From Terrabacter sp. Root85 (GTDB lineage: Bacteria; Actinomycetota; Actinomycetes; Actinomycetales; Dermatophilaceae), in assembly GCF_001429185.1 (NCBI RefSeq), contig NZ_LMIW01000001.1, positions 1,285,094 through 1,349,093 of the forward strand: a DNA stretch of 64,000 nucleotides, written 5' to 3'. Positions within the stretch are counted from its first letter, which is position 1, and each line of letters opens with the position of its first letter. Positions 52,091 through 63,497 of this stretch are shown piece after piece. The position numbers were made by a program, and so were the translations under genes. The notes under the pieces were generated by a model, which saw only the letters and a program-made list of their open reading frames with translations, ran no database searches and had not been told where the DNA came from.

Positions 52091-52819
52091 ATGAAGGTCA
52101 CCGACCGGTGGTACTCCGACCGTCTGGGCCAGGACATCAGCGTCGCGAGGTGGGGCTCCTACGGCGCGCCCGTGCTGCTCTTCCCGACCGCGGGGGGTGA
52201 CGCGGAGGAGGTCGAGCGGCACAAGATGATCGCGCACCTCGAGCCGCTCATCGCGGCCGGCCGAGCCAAGGTCTACTCCGTCGACAGCGTCGCGGGGCGG
52301 GCCCTGGCCGAGGGGCGCGGCACGCCCGACCACCAGCTCGCCCTCTTCAACGGCTTCCACGAGGCGATCGCCCGCGAGGTCATCCCGGCGATCCACTCCG
52401 ACCTCGGCGGCCAGCCGATCCCGGTCACCGTCGCGGGCGCCTCGATCGGCGCCTTCAACGCCCTCGCCATCACGTGCCGCTACCCCGAGCTCGTGCAGTC
52501 GGCCGTGTGCATGAGCGGCACCTACGCCATCGAGCAGTTCCTCGGCGGGCACGTCAACGACGACCTCTACTTCAGCTCGCCGCTGCGCTTCCTGCCCGGT
52601 CTCGAGGGTCCGGCGCTCGACGTTCTACGCACGCGGATGATCGTGCTCGCCTCGGGCAGCGGCCGCTGGGAGGACGTCGGCGAGTCCCGTGCCGTCGCGC
52701 ACCTCCTCGGCAGCAAGGGCATCCCCAACCGCGTCGACGACTGGGGCACGGCCTACGACCACGACTGGCCGACGTGGTGGGCGATGCTCCCGCTCTACCT
52801 CGACGACCTCCTCCCCTGA
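52091..52819 (+). CDS. second esterase of the ATP-grasp operon
   Basis: 242-aa alpha/beta hydrolase of the esterase/PHB-depolymerase kind. Nucleophile in VAGASIGAFNALA, catalytic His in YDHDWPTWW, Asp in the strand before it (NRVDDWGTAYDHD). No signal peptide. It lies 28 bp behind the Fes-like gene with GAGAAGG upstream. Two intracellular hydrolases plus an S51-like enzyme after one ligase suggest stepwise processing of one compound. Confidence 0.82.
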   Translation: MKVTDRWYSDRLGQDISVARWGSYGAPVLLFPTAGGDAEEVERHKMIAHLEPLIAAGRAKVYSVDSVAGRALAEGRGTPDHQLALFNGFHEAIAREVIPAIHSDLGGQPIPVTVAGASIGAFNALAITCRYPELVQSAVCMSGTYAIEQFLGGHVNDDLYFSSPLRFLPGLEGPALDVLRTRMIVLASGSGRWEDVGESRAVAHLLGSKGIPNRVDDWGTAYDHDWPTWWAMLPLYLDDLLP

Positions 52820-52907
52820 CGGCATACGCCCTCTCTCCCGGTCGAGGGCCGCTCGGTCACGCGTGAGGTCGTCGGGAATCGGGAGGCCCGGGGTGGGCGC
52901 GGGGCCG

Positions 52908-52913
52908 TAGCGT
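52908..52913 (+). promoter_or_regulatory. -10 element TAGCGT of the UvrA-like gene
   Basis: TAGCGT, seven bases, ATG at 52921; the same arrangement as at 48724. The -35 is not evident. Confidence 0.45.
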
Positions 52914-52920
52914 ACGTCGC

Positions 52921-55323
<2,403 letters not shown>

Positions 55324-55336
55324 CCGGGCGCGCGCC

Positions 55337-56338
55337 GTGGACCTCGACGCCGCGGTCGCCGATGTCGTGCGCGAGCACGGCTTCTCGGGCGTCGTCCGCG
55401 TCGACCTCGGCGGCGAGGTCGTGCACGCCTCGGCACACGGTCTCGCCGACCGTGCCCACGACCTGCCCAACACGCTCGACACGCAGTTCGGGACCGCCAG
55501 CGTCTGCAAGGGCCTGACCGCGCTCACCGTGGTGAGCCTCGTGGCCGAGGGTCGCGTCGCCCTCGAGACCCCTGTGCGCGCGGTCGTCGGCGACGACCTG
55601 CCCGACATCGGGGAGGACGTCACGATCGAGCACCTGCTCTCCCACCGTTCGGGCATCGGAGACTACCTCGACGAGGACGCCGACCTCGACGCCTCCGACT
55701 ACGTCATGACCCTGCCGGTGCACCGTCTCGCCACGACCGAGGGCTACCTGCCGGCCCTCCGCGGACGACCGGCGAAGTTCGCTGCGGGAGAACGCTTCTC
55801 GTACTGCAACAGCGGCTTCGTCGTGCTCGCCCTCGTCGTGGAACGGCTGACCGGCACGAGCTTCCACGAGGCGGTCGAGGAGCGAGTCTGCGCCCGCGCC
55901 GGGACGGTCGACACGGCATACCTCCGCTCCGACGAGCTGCCGGGGCGCGCCGCGCTCGGCTACCTCGACGCCGTCGGGCTGCGCACCAACGTGCTGCACC
56001 TTCCCGTCCGTGGCAGCGGTGACGGTGGGATGTACACGACGGCCGACGACCTCCACGCGCTGTGGGACGCGTTCCTCGGCGGTCGCATCGTCGACCCGCC
56101 CTGGGTCGCCGAGATGCTGCGCCCGCGCACCGACGTCATGGACGACGGCCGGCGCTACGGCCTCGGTGTCTGGCTCGACGGGACGGGTGACGGGGTGGTG
56201 CTCAACGGCTACGACGCCGGCGTCTCGGCGGTGACCCGGCACGAGCCGTCGCGGGACCTGACGTGGTCGGTCCTGGCCAACCGGAGCGACGTCGCGTGGC
56301 CGGTCTCGCAGCGCCTCCGCGAGGTCCTGGCGGGCTGA
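55337..56338 (+). CDS. serine hydrolase, beta-lactamase class C family
   Basis: 333 aa. SxxK motif in GTASVCKGL, Tyr-x-Asn in FSYCNSGFV, with LLSHRSGIGDYL and GDGGMYTTADDLHAL. No signal peptide, so it is a cytoplasmic esterase/peptidase rather than a lactamase that confers resistance. GTG start 13 bp after the UvrA-like stop and probably cotranscribed. Confidence 0.87.
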   Translation: MDLDAAVADVVREHGFSGVVRVDLGGEVVHASAHGLADRAHDLPNTLDTQFGTASVCKGLTALTVVSLVAEGRVALETPVRAVVGDDLPDIGEDVTIEHLLSHRSGIGDYLDEDADLDASDYVMTLPVHRLATTEGYLPALRGRPAKFAAGERFSYCNSGFVVLALVVERLTGTSFHEAVEERVCARAGTVDTAYLRSDELPGRAALGYLDAVGLRTNVLHLPVRGSGDGGMYTTADDLHALWDAFLGGRIVDPPWVAEMLRPRTDVMDDGRRYGLGVWLDGTGDGVVLNGYDAGVSAVTRHEPSRDLTWSVLANRSDVAWPVSQRLREVLAG

Positions 56339-56350
56339 GGCCACCCCTCG

Positions 56351-56373
56351 GGGAGTCCGCATCGCGGACCTCC
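56351..56373. terminator. short hairpin after the serine hydrolase
   Basis: GGGAGTCCGC and GCGGACCTCC pair in eight of ten positions around ATC, 12 bp after the stop. No T-run. It separates this gene from the sugar-uptake operon. Confidence 0.4.
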
Positions 56374-56481
56374 GGGCGCGACGCCCCACGCCGTCAGTGA
56401 TGCCCCCGGGCAGCACACAGGGACCCGCGGCGGTCTGCTCTGCAGGCCTGTCCCGGGTCTGGATCCGACCTGTCCTACGGA

Positions 56482-56511
56482 TTGACAGGTGATCGAATGT
56501 GATCGATTGTA
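56482..56511 (+). promoter_or_regulatory. promoter with overlapping tandem operator for the sugar ABC operon
   Basis: TTGACA (56482-56487), 17 bp, GATTGT (56505-56510) forms a near-consensus promoter. Two direct repeats, TGATCGAATG and TGATCGATTG (about 56490-56510), fill the spacer and -10, a placement typical of repressors of sugar operons (DeoR-like repeats resemble this). No regulator gene is next to the operon. The rest of 56374-56618 holds nothing recognised. Confidence 0.55.
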
Positions 56512-56618
56512 GTCCCGCCCAAGCACAAACGAGCGATCAGGCTTGGGTTGCCCGATGACGTGCACCGGACCGCAGCGGCCTCCCGCCAGCCGCGGACCCC
56601 CCACCCAAGGAGTCGCGA

Positions 56619-57908
56619 ATGCGCAGAACGTCCACGCTGGCCGCCACGGCCGTGCTCACCCCGCTGCTCGTGCTCGGCCTCGCCGCGTGCGGCCAGTCCA
56701 CCGGCGGCGCCACGGCCGACGCCCAGCCCGAGTCGGGGCCGGTCACGATCTCCTATGGCATCTGGGACAAGAACCAGATGCCGGCCATGCAGAAGATCGC
56801 CGACGAGTTCCACGCCGCGAACCCGAACGTCACGGTCAAGATCCAGGTGACGCCGTTCAAGCAGTACTTCACGACCCTGCAGACGGCCGCCGCCGGCGGC
56901 GGTGCCCCCGACGTCTTCTGGATGAACGGCCCCAACGTCAAGCTGTACGCCGCGAACCAGCAGCTGCTGCCCCTGGACCAGACGATCAGCCGCGCCAAGC
57001 TCGACCTCGCGAAGTACCCCGAGGCCCTCGTCGACCTCTACACCTACGACGGCAAGAGGTACGGCATCCCGAAGGACTTCGACACGATCGGCGTCTGGTA
57101 CAACAAGGGGCTCTTCGACGCGAAGAAGCTCGCCTACCCCAAGGACGACTGGACCTGGGCGGACTTCCAGTCCGCAGCCCGGGCACTCACCGACAAGACC
57201 AAGGGCGTCTACGGCGCCGCGGCTCCCGTCGAGGACCAGGCCGGCTTCTACGACACGATCCCCTCGGCCGGTGGCCAGGTCATCGACGCCGCCGGCACCA
57301 AGAGCGGCTTCGACTCCCCCGAGGCGCTCCAGGGCATCGAGTTCTGGACCTCGCTCGTCAAGGACGGGGCGTCGCCGACGGTCCAGCAGATGACCGACAC
57401 GAGCCCCGGCGACATGTTCAAGGCCGGCAAGGTCGCGATGTACTGGAACGGCTCGTGGGCCGCGGTCGAGTACAACGGCGTCCCCGAGCTCAAGGACGCC
57501 GTGAATGTCGCGCCGGTCCCCGCCGGGCCCAAGGGCCAGGTCTCGGTCATCCACGGCCTCGGCAACGTCATCTACGCCAAGACGAAGCACCAGGACGCCG
57601 CGCAGAAGTTCGTCGGCTTCCTCGGCGGTGAGCGCGCCGCGCAGATCCAGGCGGACGCCGGCGCGGTCATCCCCGCCTACGAGGGCACCCAGGAGGCGTG
57701 GGTCAAGGCGATGCCGCAGTTCAACCTCAAGGCCTACGTCGACGAGGTCGCGACCGCCGTGCCCTACCCGGCGTCGAAGAACACCAAGGCGTGGACGACC
57801 CTCCAGACCGACCTCCTCACGAAGGTGTGGAACGGCGAGGTCGACGCGGCGACGGGCCTCAAGGACCTCGCCACGCAGATGAACGCGGCGCTCGCCAAGG
57901 AGAAGTGA
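56619..57908 (+). CDS. sugar ABC transporter substrate-binding lipoprotein
   Basis: 429 aa, lipoprotein signal with lipobox GLAAC, then a type 1 extracellular binding-protein fold (ISYGIWDKNQMPAMQKIADEF, TVKIQVTPFKQYFTTLQTAAA, KYPEALVDLYTYDGKRYGIP, GKVAMYWNGSWA). Carbohydrate uptake family CUT1. AAGGAG precedes the ATG. First gene of a four-gene operon with two permeases and a Gfo/Idh dehydrogenase; no ATPase gene is present, so a shared MsiK-type ATPase elsewhere is expected. Confidence 0.93.
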   Translation: MRRTSTLAATAVLTPLLVLGLAACGQSTGGATADAQPESGPVTISYGIWDKNQMPAMQKIADEFHAANPNVTVKIQVTPFKQYFTTLQTAAAGGGAPDVFWMNGPNVKLYAANQQLLPLDQTISRAKLDLAKYPEALVDLYTYDGKRYGIPKDFDTIGVWYNKGLFDAKKLAYPKDDWTWADFQSAARALTDKTKGVYGAAAPVEDQAGFYDTIPSAGGQVIDAAGTKSGFDSPEALQGIEFWTSLVKDGASPTVQQMTDTSPGDMFKAGKVAMYWNGSWAAVEYNGVPELKDAVNVAPVPAGPKGQVSVIHGLGNVIYAKTKHQDAAQKFVGFLGGERAAQIQADAGAVIPAYEGTQEAWVKAMPQFNLKAYVDEVATAVPYPASKNTKAWTTLQTDLLTKVWNGEVDAATGLKDLATQMNAALAKEK

Positions 57909-57910
57909 CC

Positions 57911-58960
57911 GTGGCGGGCGTGCTCACCGATAGGGAGCAGGCGTCGGGATCCGTCGGCGCGACCGCGCCCGGCGGCGCCCCGTCGGGGTCGGGGAGCCGG
58001 GGCGACACCCCGGCCCCCGGCCGCCGGCCCGGTCGACTCGGTCGGCCCGGTCGACTCGGTCGACCCGGTCGCGGCATGTCGCGGATGCGGCGCAACGACC
58101 TCTTCTGGGCGGCGGTCTTCATCCTCCCGACCCTGCTCGGCCTCGTCGTCTTCTACCTGTGGCCGGTCGTGCGCACACTGCTCATCTCCTTCACGGAGAC
58201 GGGGCCGTTCGGTGGGTCGGAGTTCGTCGGGCTCGCCAACTACCGCGAGCTGTTCGGCGACGCGCGGCTGTGGGGGACGATGCTCAACACGCTGAAGTTC
58301 ACCGTCGTCGCGCTGCTCGGCATCCCGGTGGCGCTCGTCATCGCGGCGTTGCTCAGCACCGAGGGCCTGCGGGGGGTGCGGATCTACCGCGCCCTCTACT
58401 TCCTGCCCGTGGTGACGATGCCGGCAGCGGTCGGCCTCATCTGGCGCACGCTCTACAACGGCGACGTCGGCGTCATCAACGCGCTGCTCGGGCTCGTCGG
58501 GATCGAGGGCACGAACTGGCTCTCCAATCCCGCGACGGCGCTGTATGCCATTGCCGCAGTGGGCATCTGGCTCAGCCTGGGCACGCAGATCGTCATCTTC
58601 CTCGCTGCGATCCAGGGCGTGCCGAAGGACCTCTACGAGGCGGCCGCGCTCGACGGCGCGGGCCGCATCCGGCAGTTCTGGTCGATCACGCTCCCGCAGA
58701 TCAGCCCGAGCGTCTTCTTCATCTCGGTGCTCGCCGTCATCGGCGCGCTGCAGACGTTCGACCTCATCTTCGTCATGACCGGGCCGACGAACCCGGCCTA
58801 CCCGCAGACCGAGACGATCGTCGCGCAGTTCTACCAGCGGGGCTTCGTCGAGAACCAGCAGGGGTATGCCGCCGCGATCGCCCTCGTCATCCTCGTCGTC
58901 ATCGTCGCGGTGACCGCCCTGCAGTTCCGGCTCCAGAAGAAGTGGGTGCACTATGTCTGA
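57911..58960 (+). CDS. sugar ABC transporter permease 1
   Basis: 349 aa, six membrane segments after a 57-residue Gly/Pro/Arg-rich N-terminus that contains GRLGRPGRLGRPGRG, encoded by an 18-bp repeat around 58033-58072. The permease-ATPase coupling motif is LYEAAALDGAGRIRQFWSITLP. AAGGAG eight bases before GTG 57911 supports the long start; MSRMRRND at about 58078 would omit the repeat tail. Two bases separate it from the binding protein. Confidence 0.92.
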   Translation: MAGVLTDREQASGSVGATAPGGAPSGSGSRGDTPAPGRRPGRLGRPGRLGRPGRGMSRMRRNDLFWAAVFILPTLLGLVVFYLWPVVRTLLISFTETGPFGGSEFVGLANYRELFGDARLWGTMLNTLKFTVVALLGIPVALVIAALLSTEGLRGVRIYRALYFLPVVTMPAAVGLIWRTLYNGDVGVINALLGLVGIEGTNWLSNPATALYAIAAVGIWLSLGTQIVIFLAAIQGVPKDLYEAAALDGAGRIRQFWSITLPQISPSVFFISVLAVIGALQTFDLIFVMTGPTNPAYPQTETIVAQFYQRGFVENQQGYAAAIALVILVVIVAVTALQFRLQKKWVHYV

Positions 58961-59816
58961 GCTCGCGACCCGGCTCCCTCGCGCGCGGGGCCGAAAGCGT
59001 CTGCGCCGCAACCACCTCGGCGTGCACGCCGTCCTCATCCTCGGCTCGGTCGTCATGGTCGGCCCGTTCTTCTGGGAGGTCATGACCTCCCTCAAGACCC
59101 TCGGCGAGACGCTGACCGTGCCGCCGACGGTCTTCCCCCGCTCGCCCCGGTGGAGCAACTACGGCGACGTCTTCGACACGCTCCCCTTCGGCCAGATGTT
59201 CTGGAACAGCACGATCCAGACGCTCGGGCGGGTGCTCGGCCAGCTCGTGCTGTGCTCGATGGCCGGTTATGCCTTCGCGCGCTTCGAGTTCCGCGGCCGG
59301 GGCCTGCTCTTCGGCCTCTTCCTCTCGGTCCTCATGGTCCCGAGCCAGCTCTTCCTGCTGCCGCAGTACGAGATCGTGTCGGGCCTCGGCTGGCTCAACT
59401 CGCTCCAGGCGCTCATCGTCCCCGGCCTCTTCAGCGCCTTCGGCACGTTCCTGCTGCGCCAGTTCTTCCTCAGCCTGCCGCGCGAGCTCGAGGAGGCCGC
59501 CAAGCTCGACGGCGCGAACCACTGGCAGATCTTCACCCGGATCATGCTGCCGCTCGCCAAGCCGGGCCTCATCGCGCTCGCCGTGCTCGACGTGCTCTGG
59601 TCGTGGAACGACCTCATGTGGCCCCTCGTGGTCAACAACGACCCGACGAAGATGCCGCTGTCGGTCGGGCTCGCCTCGCTCATCGGCCAGTTCTCCGTCG
59701 ACACGACGACGCTCATGGCAGGTTCCGTGCTCGCCACGCTGCCGGTGCTCCTCCTCTTCGTCGTGCTCCAGAAGCAGTTCATCCAGGGGATCGCGTTCAG
59801 CGGCTCCAAGGGCTGA
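58953..59816 (+). CDS. sugar ABC transporter permease 2
   Basis: 287 aa, six membrane segments, coupling motif LEEAAKLDGANHWQIFTRIM. The ATG overlaps the end of the first permease by eight bases. Forms the heterodimeric channel of the CUT1 importer. Confidence 0.93.
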   Translation: MSELATRLPRARGRKRLRRNHLGVHAVLILGSVVMVGPFFWEVMTSLKTLGETLTVPPTVFPRSPRWSNYGDVFDTLPFGQMFWNSTIQTLGRVLGQLVLCSMAGYAFARFEFRGRGLLFGLFLSVLMVPSQLFLLPQYEIVSGLGWLNSLQALIVPGLFSAFGTFLLRQFFLSLPRELEEAAKLDGANHWQIFTRIMLPLAKPGLIALAVLDVLWSWNDLMWPLVVNNDPTKMPLSVGLASLIGQFSVDTTTLMAGSVLATLPVLLLFVVLQKQFIQGIAFSGSKG

Positions 59817-59854
59817 GACCCTCGAACCACCACCACCCGGAAGGTGCCCCACCC

Positions 59855-61084
59855 ATGACCGAGCAGCCCCAGCAGCCCGACCGGCCCGACCAGCCCGACC
59901 AGACCGACCTCCGCATCGCGATCATCGGCTTCGGCCTGCGCGCCAGCCTGGCGAGGTACGCCCACCGTCCCGGTGAGGGCAGCCGCGTCACGGTCGTCTG
60001 CGACCCGGCCGAACGGGGCCGCGCGGACGCCGCGGAGCGCATCGACGGCGTACGCCTCGTCGACGGTCTCGACGAGCTGCTCGCTCCCGACGTGCGCGCC
60101 GACATCGACGCGGTGCTCGTCCTGACGCCCGACCACGCGCACGCCGAGCACGCCGTGCGCACCCTGGAGGCCGGCATACCGACGTTCGTCGAGAAGCCGC
60201 TCGCGACGAGCGTCGCCGACGCCGACCGGGTGCTCGAGGCCGCGCACCGCACGGGCACGCGGCTCTACGTCGGGCACAACATGCGGCACATGCCGGTCGT
60301 CCGGGCGATGCGCGACGTCATCGAGGCGGGAACGATCGGCGAGGTCAAGGCGGTCTGGTGCCGGCACTTCGTCTCGGCGGGTGGCGACTACTACTTCAAG
60401 GACTGGCACGCCGACCGGCGCAACACGACGGGTCTGCTGCTGCAGAAGGGCGCCCACGACATCGACGTCATCCACTGGCTCGCTGGCGCCTACACGCGGC
60501 GGGTCAGCGCGGTCGGCGCCCTCGCGGTCTACGGCGACGTCACCGACCACCGCGACAACTCCGACCGGCGGATGGCCGACTGGTACTCCCTCGACAACTG
60601 GCCGCCCACCGAGCAGCGAGAGCTCAACCCGGTCGTCGACATCGAGGACATCTCGATGGCGAACCTCGTCCTCGAGGGCGGGGTGCTCGCCAGCTACCAG
60701 CAGTGCCACTTCACGCCGGACTACTGGCGCAACTACACCGTGATCGGCACGACGGGCCGGCTCGAGAACTTCGGTGACGGCCCCGGCGCGCTCGTCAAGG
60801 TGTGGACCCGCCGCACCGACACCTACCGCGACGACGCCGACGAGGTCATCGAGATCCCGGCGGCCGACACGACGGGTCACGGCGGCGCCGACCCGCTGCT
60901 CATCGCCGAGTTCGTCCGCTTCGCCCGCGACGGCGGCCCGACGATGACCTCGCCCGTCGCGGCGCGTGAGGCCGTGGCGGCCGGGGCCTCGGCGACGACG
61001 TCGCTGCGCACCGGCGGTGGCGCGGTCGACGTGCCGGCGCTCGACCCCGCCCTCGTCGCCTGGTTCGAGGGCGGCCAGGCCTGA
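59855..61084 (+). CDS. Gfo/Idh/MocA-family oxidoreductase
   Basis: 409 aa. After a short Gln/Pro/Asp-rich lead the Rossmann motif is IAIIGFGLRASLARYA, and the catalytic Lys is in FVEKPLATS with GHNMRHMPV and GAHDIDVIHWL after it. It oxidises or epimerises a sugar or inositol-like substrate with NAD(P). It lies 38 bp after the permease genes, GGAAGG upstream, so it probably processes the imported sugar. Confidence 0.9.
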   Translation: MTEQPQQPDRPDQPDQTDLRIAIIGFGLRASLARYAHRPGEGSRVTVVCDPAERGRADAAERIDGVRLVDGLDELLAPDVRADIDAVLVLTPDHAHAEHAVRTLEAGIPTFVEKPLATSVADADRVLEAAHRTGTRLYVGHNMRHMPVVRAMRDVIEAGTIGEVKAVWCRHFVSAGGDYYFKDWHADRRNTTGLLLQKGAHDIDVIHWLAGAYTRRVSAVGALAVYGDVTDHRDNSDRRMADWYSLDNWPPTEQRELNPVVDIEDISMANLVLEGGVLASYQQCHFTPDYWRNYTVIGTTGRLENFGDGPGALVKVWTRRTDTYRDDADEVIEIPAADTTGHGGADPLLIAEFVRFARDGGPTMTSPVAAREAVAAGASATTSLRTGGGAVDVPALDPALVAWFEGGQA

Positions 61085-61165
61085 GGGGTATCAGCGGCGG
61101 GACCGGCGCCCTCTGAGGCGTAGGGGTCCGTGGCTCGAGCGGGCCCGTTCCCCGAAGGACGACCC

Positions 61166-61579
61166 ATGAGCGTCACCGACGTCTTCCCGCTGATCAAGGC
61201 ACCAGATGCCTGGCCCGTGCCGGTCGTCGCCACGGTCGCCATGGTCTGCCTCGCGGGGCTCGACCTGCTCGGGGCGGTCCTGGCCAAGGAGTGGGCCGAG
61301 AACGGCAGCGTGCGGGCGCTCGTGCTCGGCGCAGGCGCCTTCCTCGTCCTCTTCTGGGTGTATGCGTCGTCGCTGAGGTACGCCGAGCTGGCTCTCGTGA
61401 CGATGGGCTGGGTCGTCATGCTCCAGGTCGGGCTCGTCCTCATCGACCGCTGGCGCTACGGGGTGGAGCTGCCCACGGGCAAGTGGGTGGCCATCGGGGT
61501 CGTGCTCGTCGCGCAGGCCTATCTCGTGCTCGCGCCGGCGGCCGAGCAGGCGGGCGCCGCGGCGGCCTCCGGCGGCTAG
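61166..61579 (+). CDS. SMR/DMT-like four-helix membrane protein
   Basis: 137 aa, four hydrophobic segments. VCLAGLDLLGAVLAKEWAENGSV resembles the first helix of small multidrug resistance proteins but with Asp where EmrE has the coupling Glu14. The pattern SSLRYAELALVTMGWVVMLQ and the C-terminal AIGVVLVAQAYLVLAP also fit. SMR proteins usually work as dimers, often paired; here it is single and longer at the N-terminus. GAAGGAC precedes the ATG. Function unproven. Confidence 0.65.
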   Translation: MSVTDVFPLIKAPDAWPVPVVATVAMVCLAGLDLLGAVLAKEWAENGSVRALVLGAGAFLVLFWVYASSLRYAELALVTMGWVVMLQVGLVLIDRWRYGVELPTGKWVAIGVVLVAQAYLVLAPAAEQAGAAAASGG

Positions 61580-61697
61580 ACTTCCGACCACGGACAGGGG
61601 TGCTCCGGGTCGCCGTCGGTGCCACCTGCCACCGTGCTCTCCGTGCCCGCCGAAGTCCCGGGTCCGGTCTCCGGTCCGGGCGCCCCGAAGGAAGTCC

Positions 61698-63497
61698 ATG
61701 CGTCGACGTCTCGTCCGCCCCACGGCGGTGGCGGCCCTCGGCGTGCTCGCGCTGGCCTCGGGTACCGCATGCACGACGAGCACCGCGACGCCCGCCCCCA
61801 CGCGAGGCACGACGGCGAGCACGACCCCCACCGCGGCGCCGACGACCGCGGTCGCGCCGCTCGTCGTCGGGGCCGTCTTCGACCACACGACGCTCGACCC
61901 GACGCGGCAGTTCGACCGCAGCGGGGCGATGCTGACGCACGCGCTCTACGAGACCCTGACGACGCTCGACCCCGACGACCCGACCAAGGTCGTGCCCGGG
62001 ATGGCCGAGTACACCCTGTCCCCCGAGGGCAGGTGGCTGACGCTGCGGCTGCGCAAGGGCCTCGTCTTCTCCGACGGCACACCGGTGACGACCGACGACG
62101 TCCTCTTCACCCTCCAGCGCGCGCGAGGGCTGTCCGGTCCGGCCGGCTCGATCCTCGGCACCGTCTCGGCGGTCAAGGTCGACGACCGCACCTTCACGCT
62201 CAGCTCTCCCGGCTCGAACTTCGCCCTGCCCGCGATCCTCGCCAACCCGGCCTTCGGCATCCTCAACGCGACGGCGGTCAAGGCGCACGGTGGCACCATC
62301 GGCCCCGGTGACGAGGCGAGCTCCTACCTCTCGCAGCACTCGGCGGGCTCGGGCCCCTACGTCATCAAGAGCGTCAGCGGCACCTCCGAGGTGCGGCTCG
62401 CGGCCAACCCGATGTGGTCGGGGCCGACCCCTGCCTTCCCCGAGATCGTCGTGCGCAACCTCGACGCGCGGCGGCAGCTGGCCGCCATCGGGTCCGGCAG
62501 CGCCGACCTCGTGCTCGACCTCTCACCGAGCCAGGCCGATGCAGCCACCGGCCGGCCGCAACGGTCGGCCGTCACGGTGACGACGATGCGGTCGAGCTCG
62601 CTCGTCTACCTCGCCCTCGGGCGCGACAAGGCCCTCAACCCGTGGACCGCCGACCCCGACTTCACCGAGGCGGTTCGCCGCGGCCTCGACCGTGAGGCGC
62701 TCGGCAGGGCTGCCGCGCCCGGGTCCATGCCCGCGGCGGGTCTCATCCCCGCCGGCATCGTCGGTGCCCTCGAGGACCTCGCGCCCTCGCCCGCCCCCAC
62801 TGACGGCACCGACGGCACCGGGACCCCGACGCCCACGACGTCGACGACCTCGGTCACGCCGGCCCCGTCCTCGTCGGGCACCACGGCGACGCCCGACGGC
62901 ATCCTCACGACCGGGGCGGACGGCATACCCACGCCCGTGGTGACGCTGCCCGTCGTGCCCCAGCGCGATCTCGCCGCGGCCAGGGCGGCGCTGCGCCGCT
63001 CCGGCTACAAGGGCCAGCCGATCCCCCTGTCGTATGCCGCCGACCTGCCCATCCAGGGCATCCCGACGAGCGCCCTGGCGGTGGCCGTGCGTGCGCAGCT
63101 CGCGCAGGTCGGCATCAAGGTGCAGCTCAACCCGGCGCCCGCGGCCCAGGCGGTCGCCGCCTACCGCAACGGGCGCACCGCGTTCAGCCTGTGGAGCTGG
63201 AACCCCGACTACCCGGATCCCGAGAACTACCTCGCCTTCGCGCCGGGCGAGCTCGTCGGGTCGCGCGCCGGGTGGGCACGTGGCACCGACACGCTCGTCG
63301 ACGACCTCACCGAGGCGGCGCGTTCGTCGGTGGGTGACAACCGGGCGGGGGCGTATGCCGCCTGGCAGCTCGCGATGAACCAGCGCAGCCCGTTCGTCCC
63401 CCTCCTCCAGCCGTCGACGCGCTTCGCGAGCGGCGAGCGGGTCAAGGTCCTGCCGGGCAACCCGGTCTGGACCGTGGACCTCGCCCGGCTCGGCTGA
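61698..63497 (+). CDS. peptide/nickel-type ABC substrate-binding lipoprotein (SBP family 5)
   Basis: 599 aa. The lipobox-like LASGTAC follows a short signal, then a Thr/Ala/Pro-rich spacer and the family 5 fold (THALYETLTTLDPDDPTKVV, LTLRLRKGLVFSDGTPVTTDD, RSGYKGQPIPLSYAADLP, LWSWNPDYPDPENYLAF). A 70-residue Thr/Pro/Ser-rich insertion at about 365-415 is unusual. No permease or ATPase genes follow, so it is an orphan binding protein. TAGACT at 61577-61582, overlapping the previous stop, is a candidate -10. GAAGGAAG precedes the ATG. Confidence 0.88.
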   Translation: MRRRLVRPTAVAALGVLALASGTACTTSTATPAPTRGTTASTTPTAAPTTAVAPLVVGAVFDHTTLDPTRQFDRSGAMLTHALYETLTTLDPDDPTKVVPGMAEYTLSPEGRWLTLRLRKGLVFSDGTPVTTDDVLFTLQRARGLSGPAGSILGTVSAVKVDDRTFTLSSPGSNFALPAILANPAFGILNATAVKAHGGTIGPGDEASSYLSQHSAGSGPYVIKSVSGTSEVRLAANPMWSGPTPAFPEIVVRNLDARRQLAAIGSGSADLVLDLSPSQADAATGRPQRSAVTVTTMRSSSLVYLALGRDKALNPWTADPDFTEAVRRGLDREALGRAAAPGSMPAAGLIPAGIVGALEDLAPSPAPTDGTDGTGTPTPTTSTTSVTPAPSSSGTTATPDGILTTGADGIPTPVVTLPVVPQRDLAAARAALRRSGYKGQPIPLSYAADLPIQGIPTSALAVAVRAQLAQVGIKVQLNPAPAAQAVAAYRNGRTAFSLWSWNPDYPDPENYLAFAPGELVGSRAGWARGTDTLVDDLTEAARSSVGDNRAGAYAAWQLAMNQRSPFVPLLQPSTRFASGERVKVLPGNPVWTVDLARLG

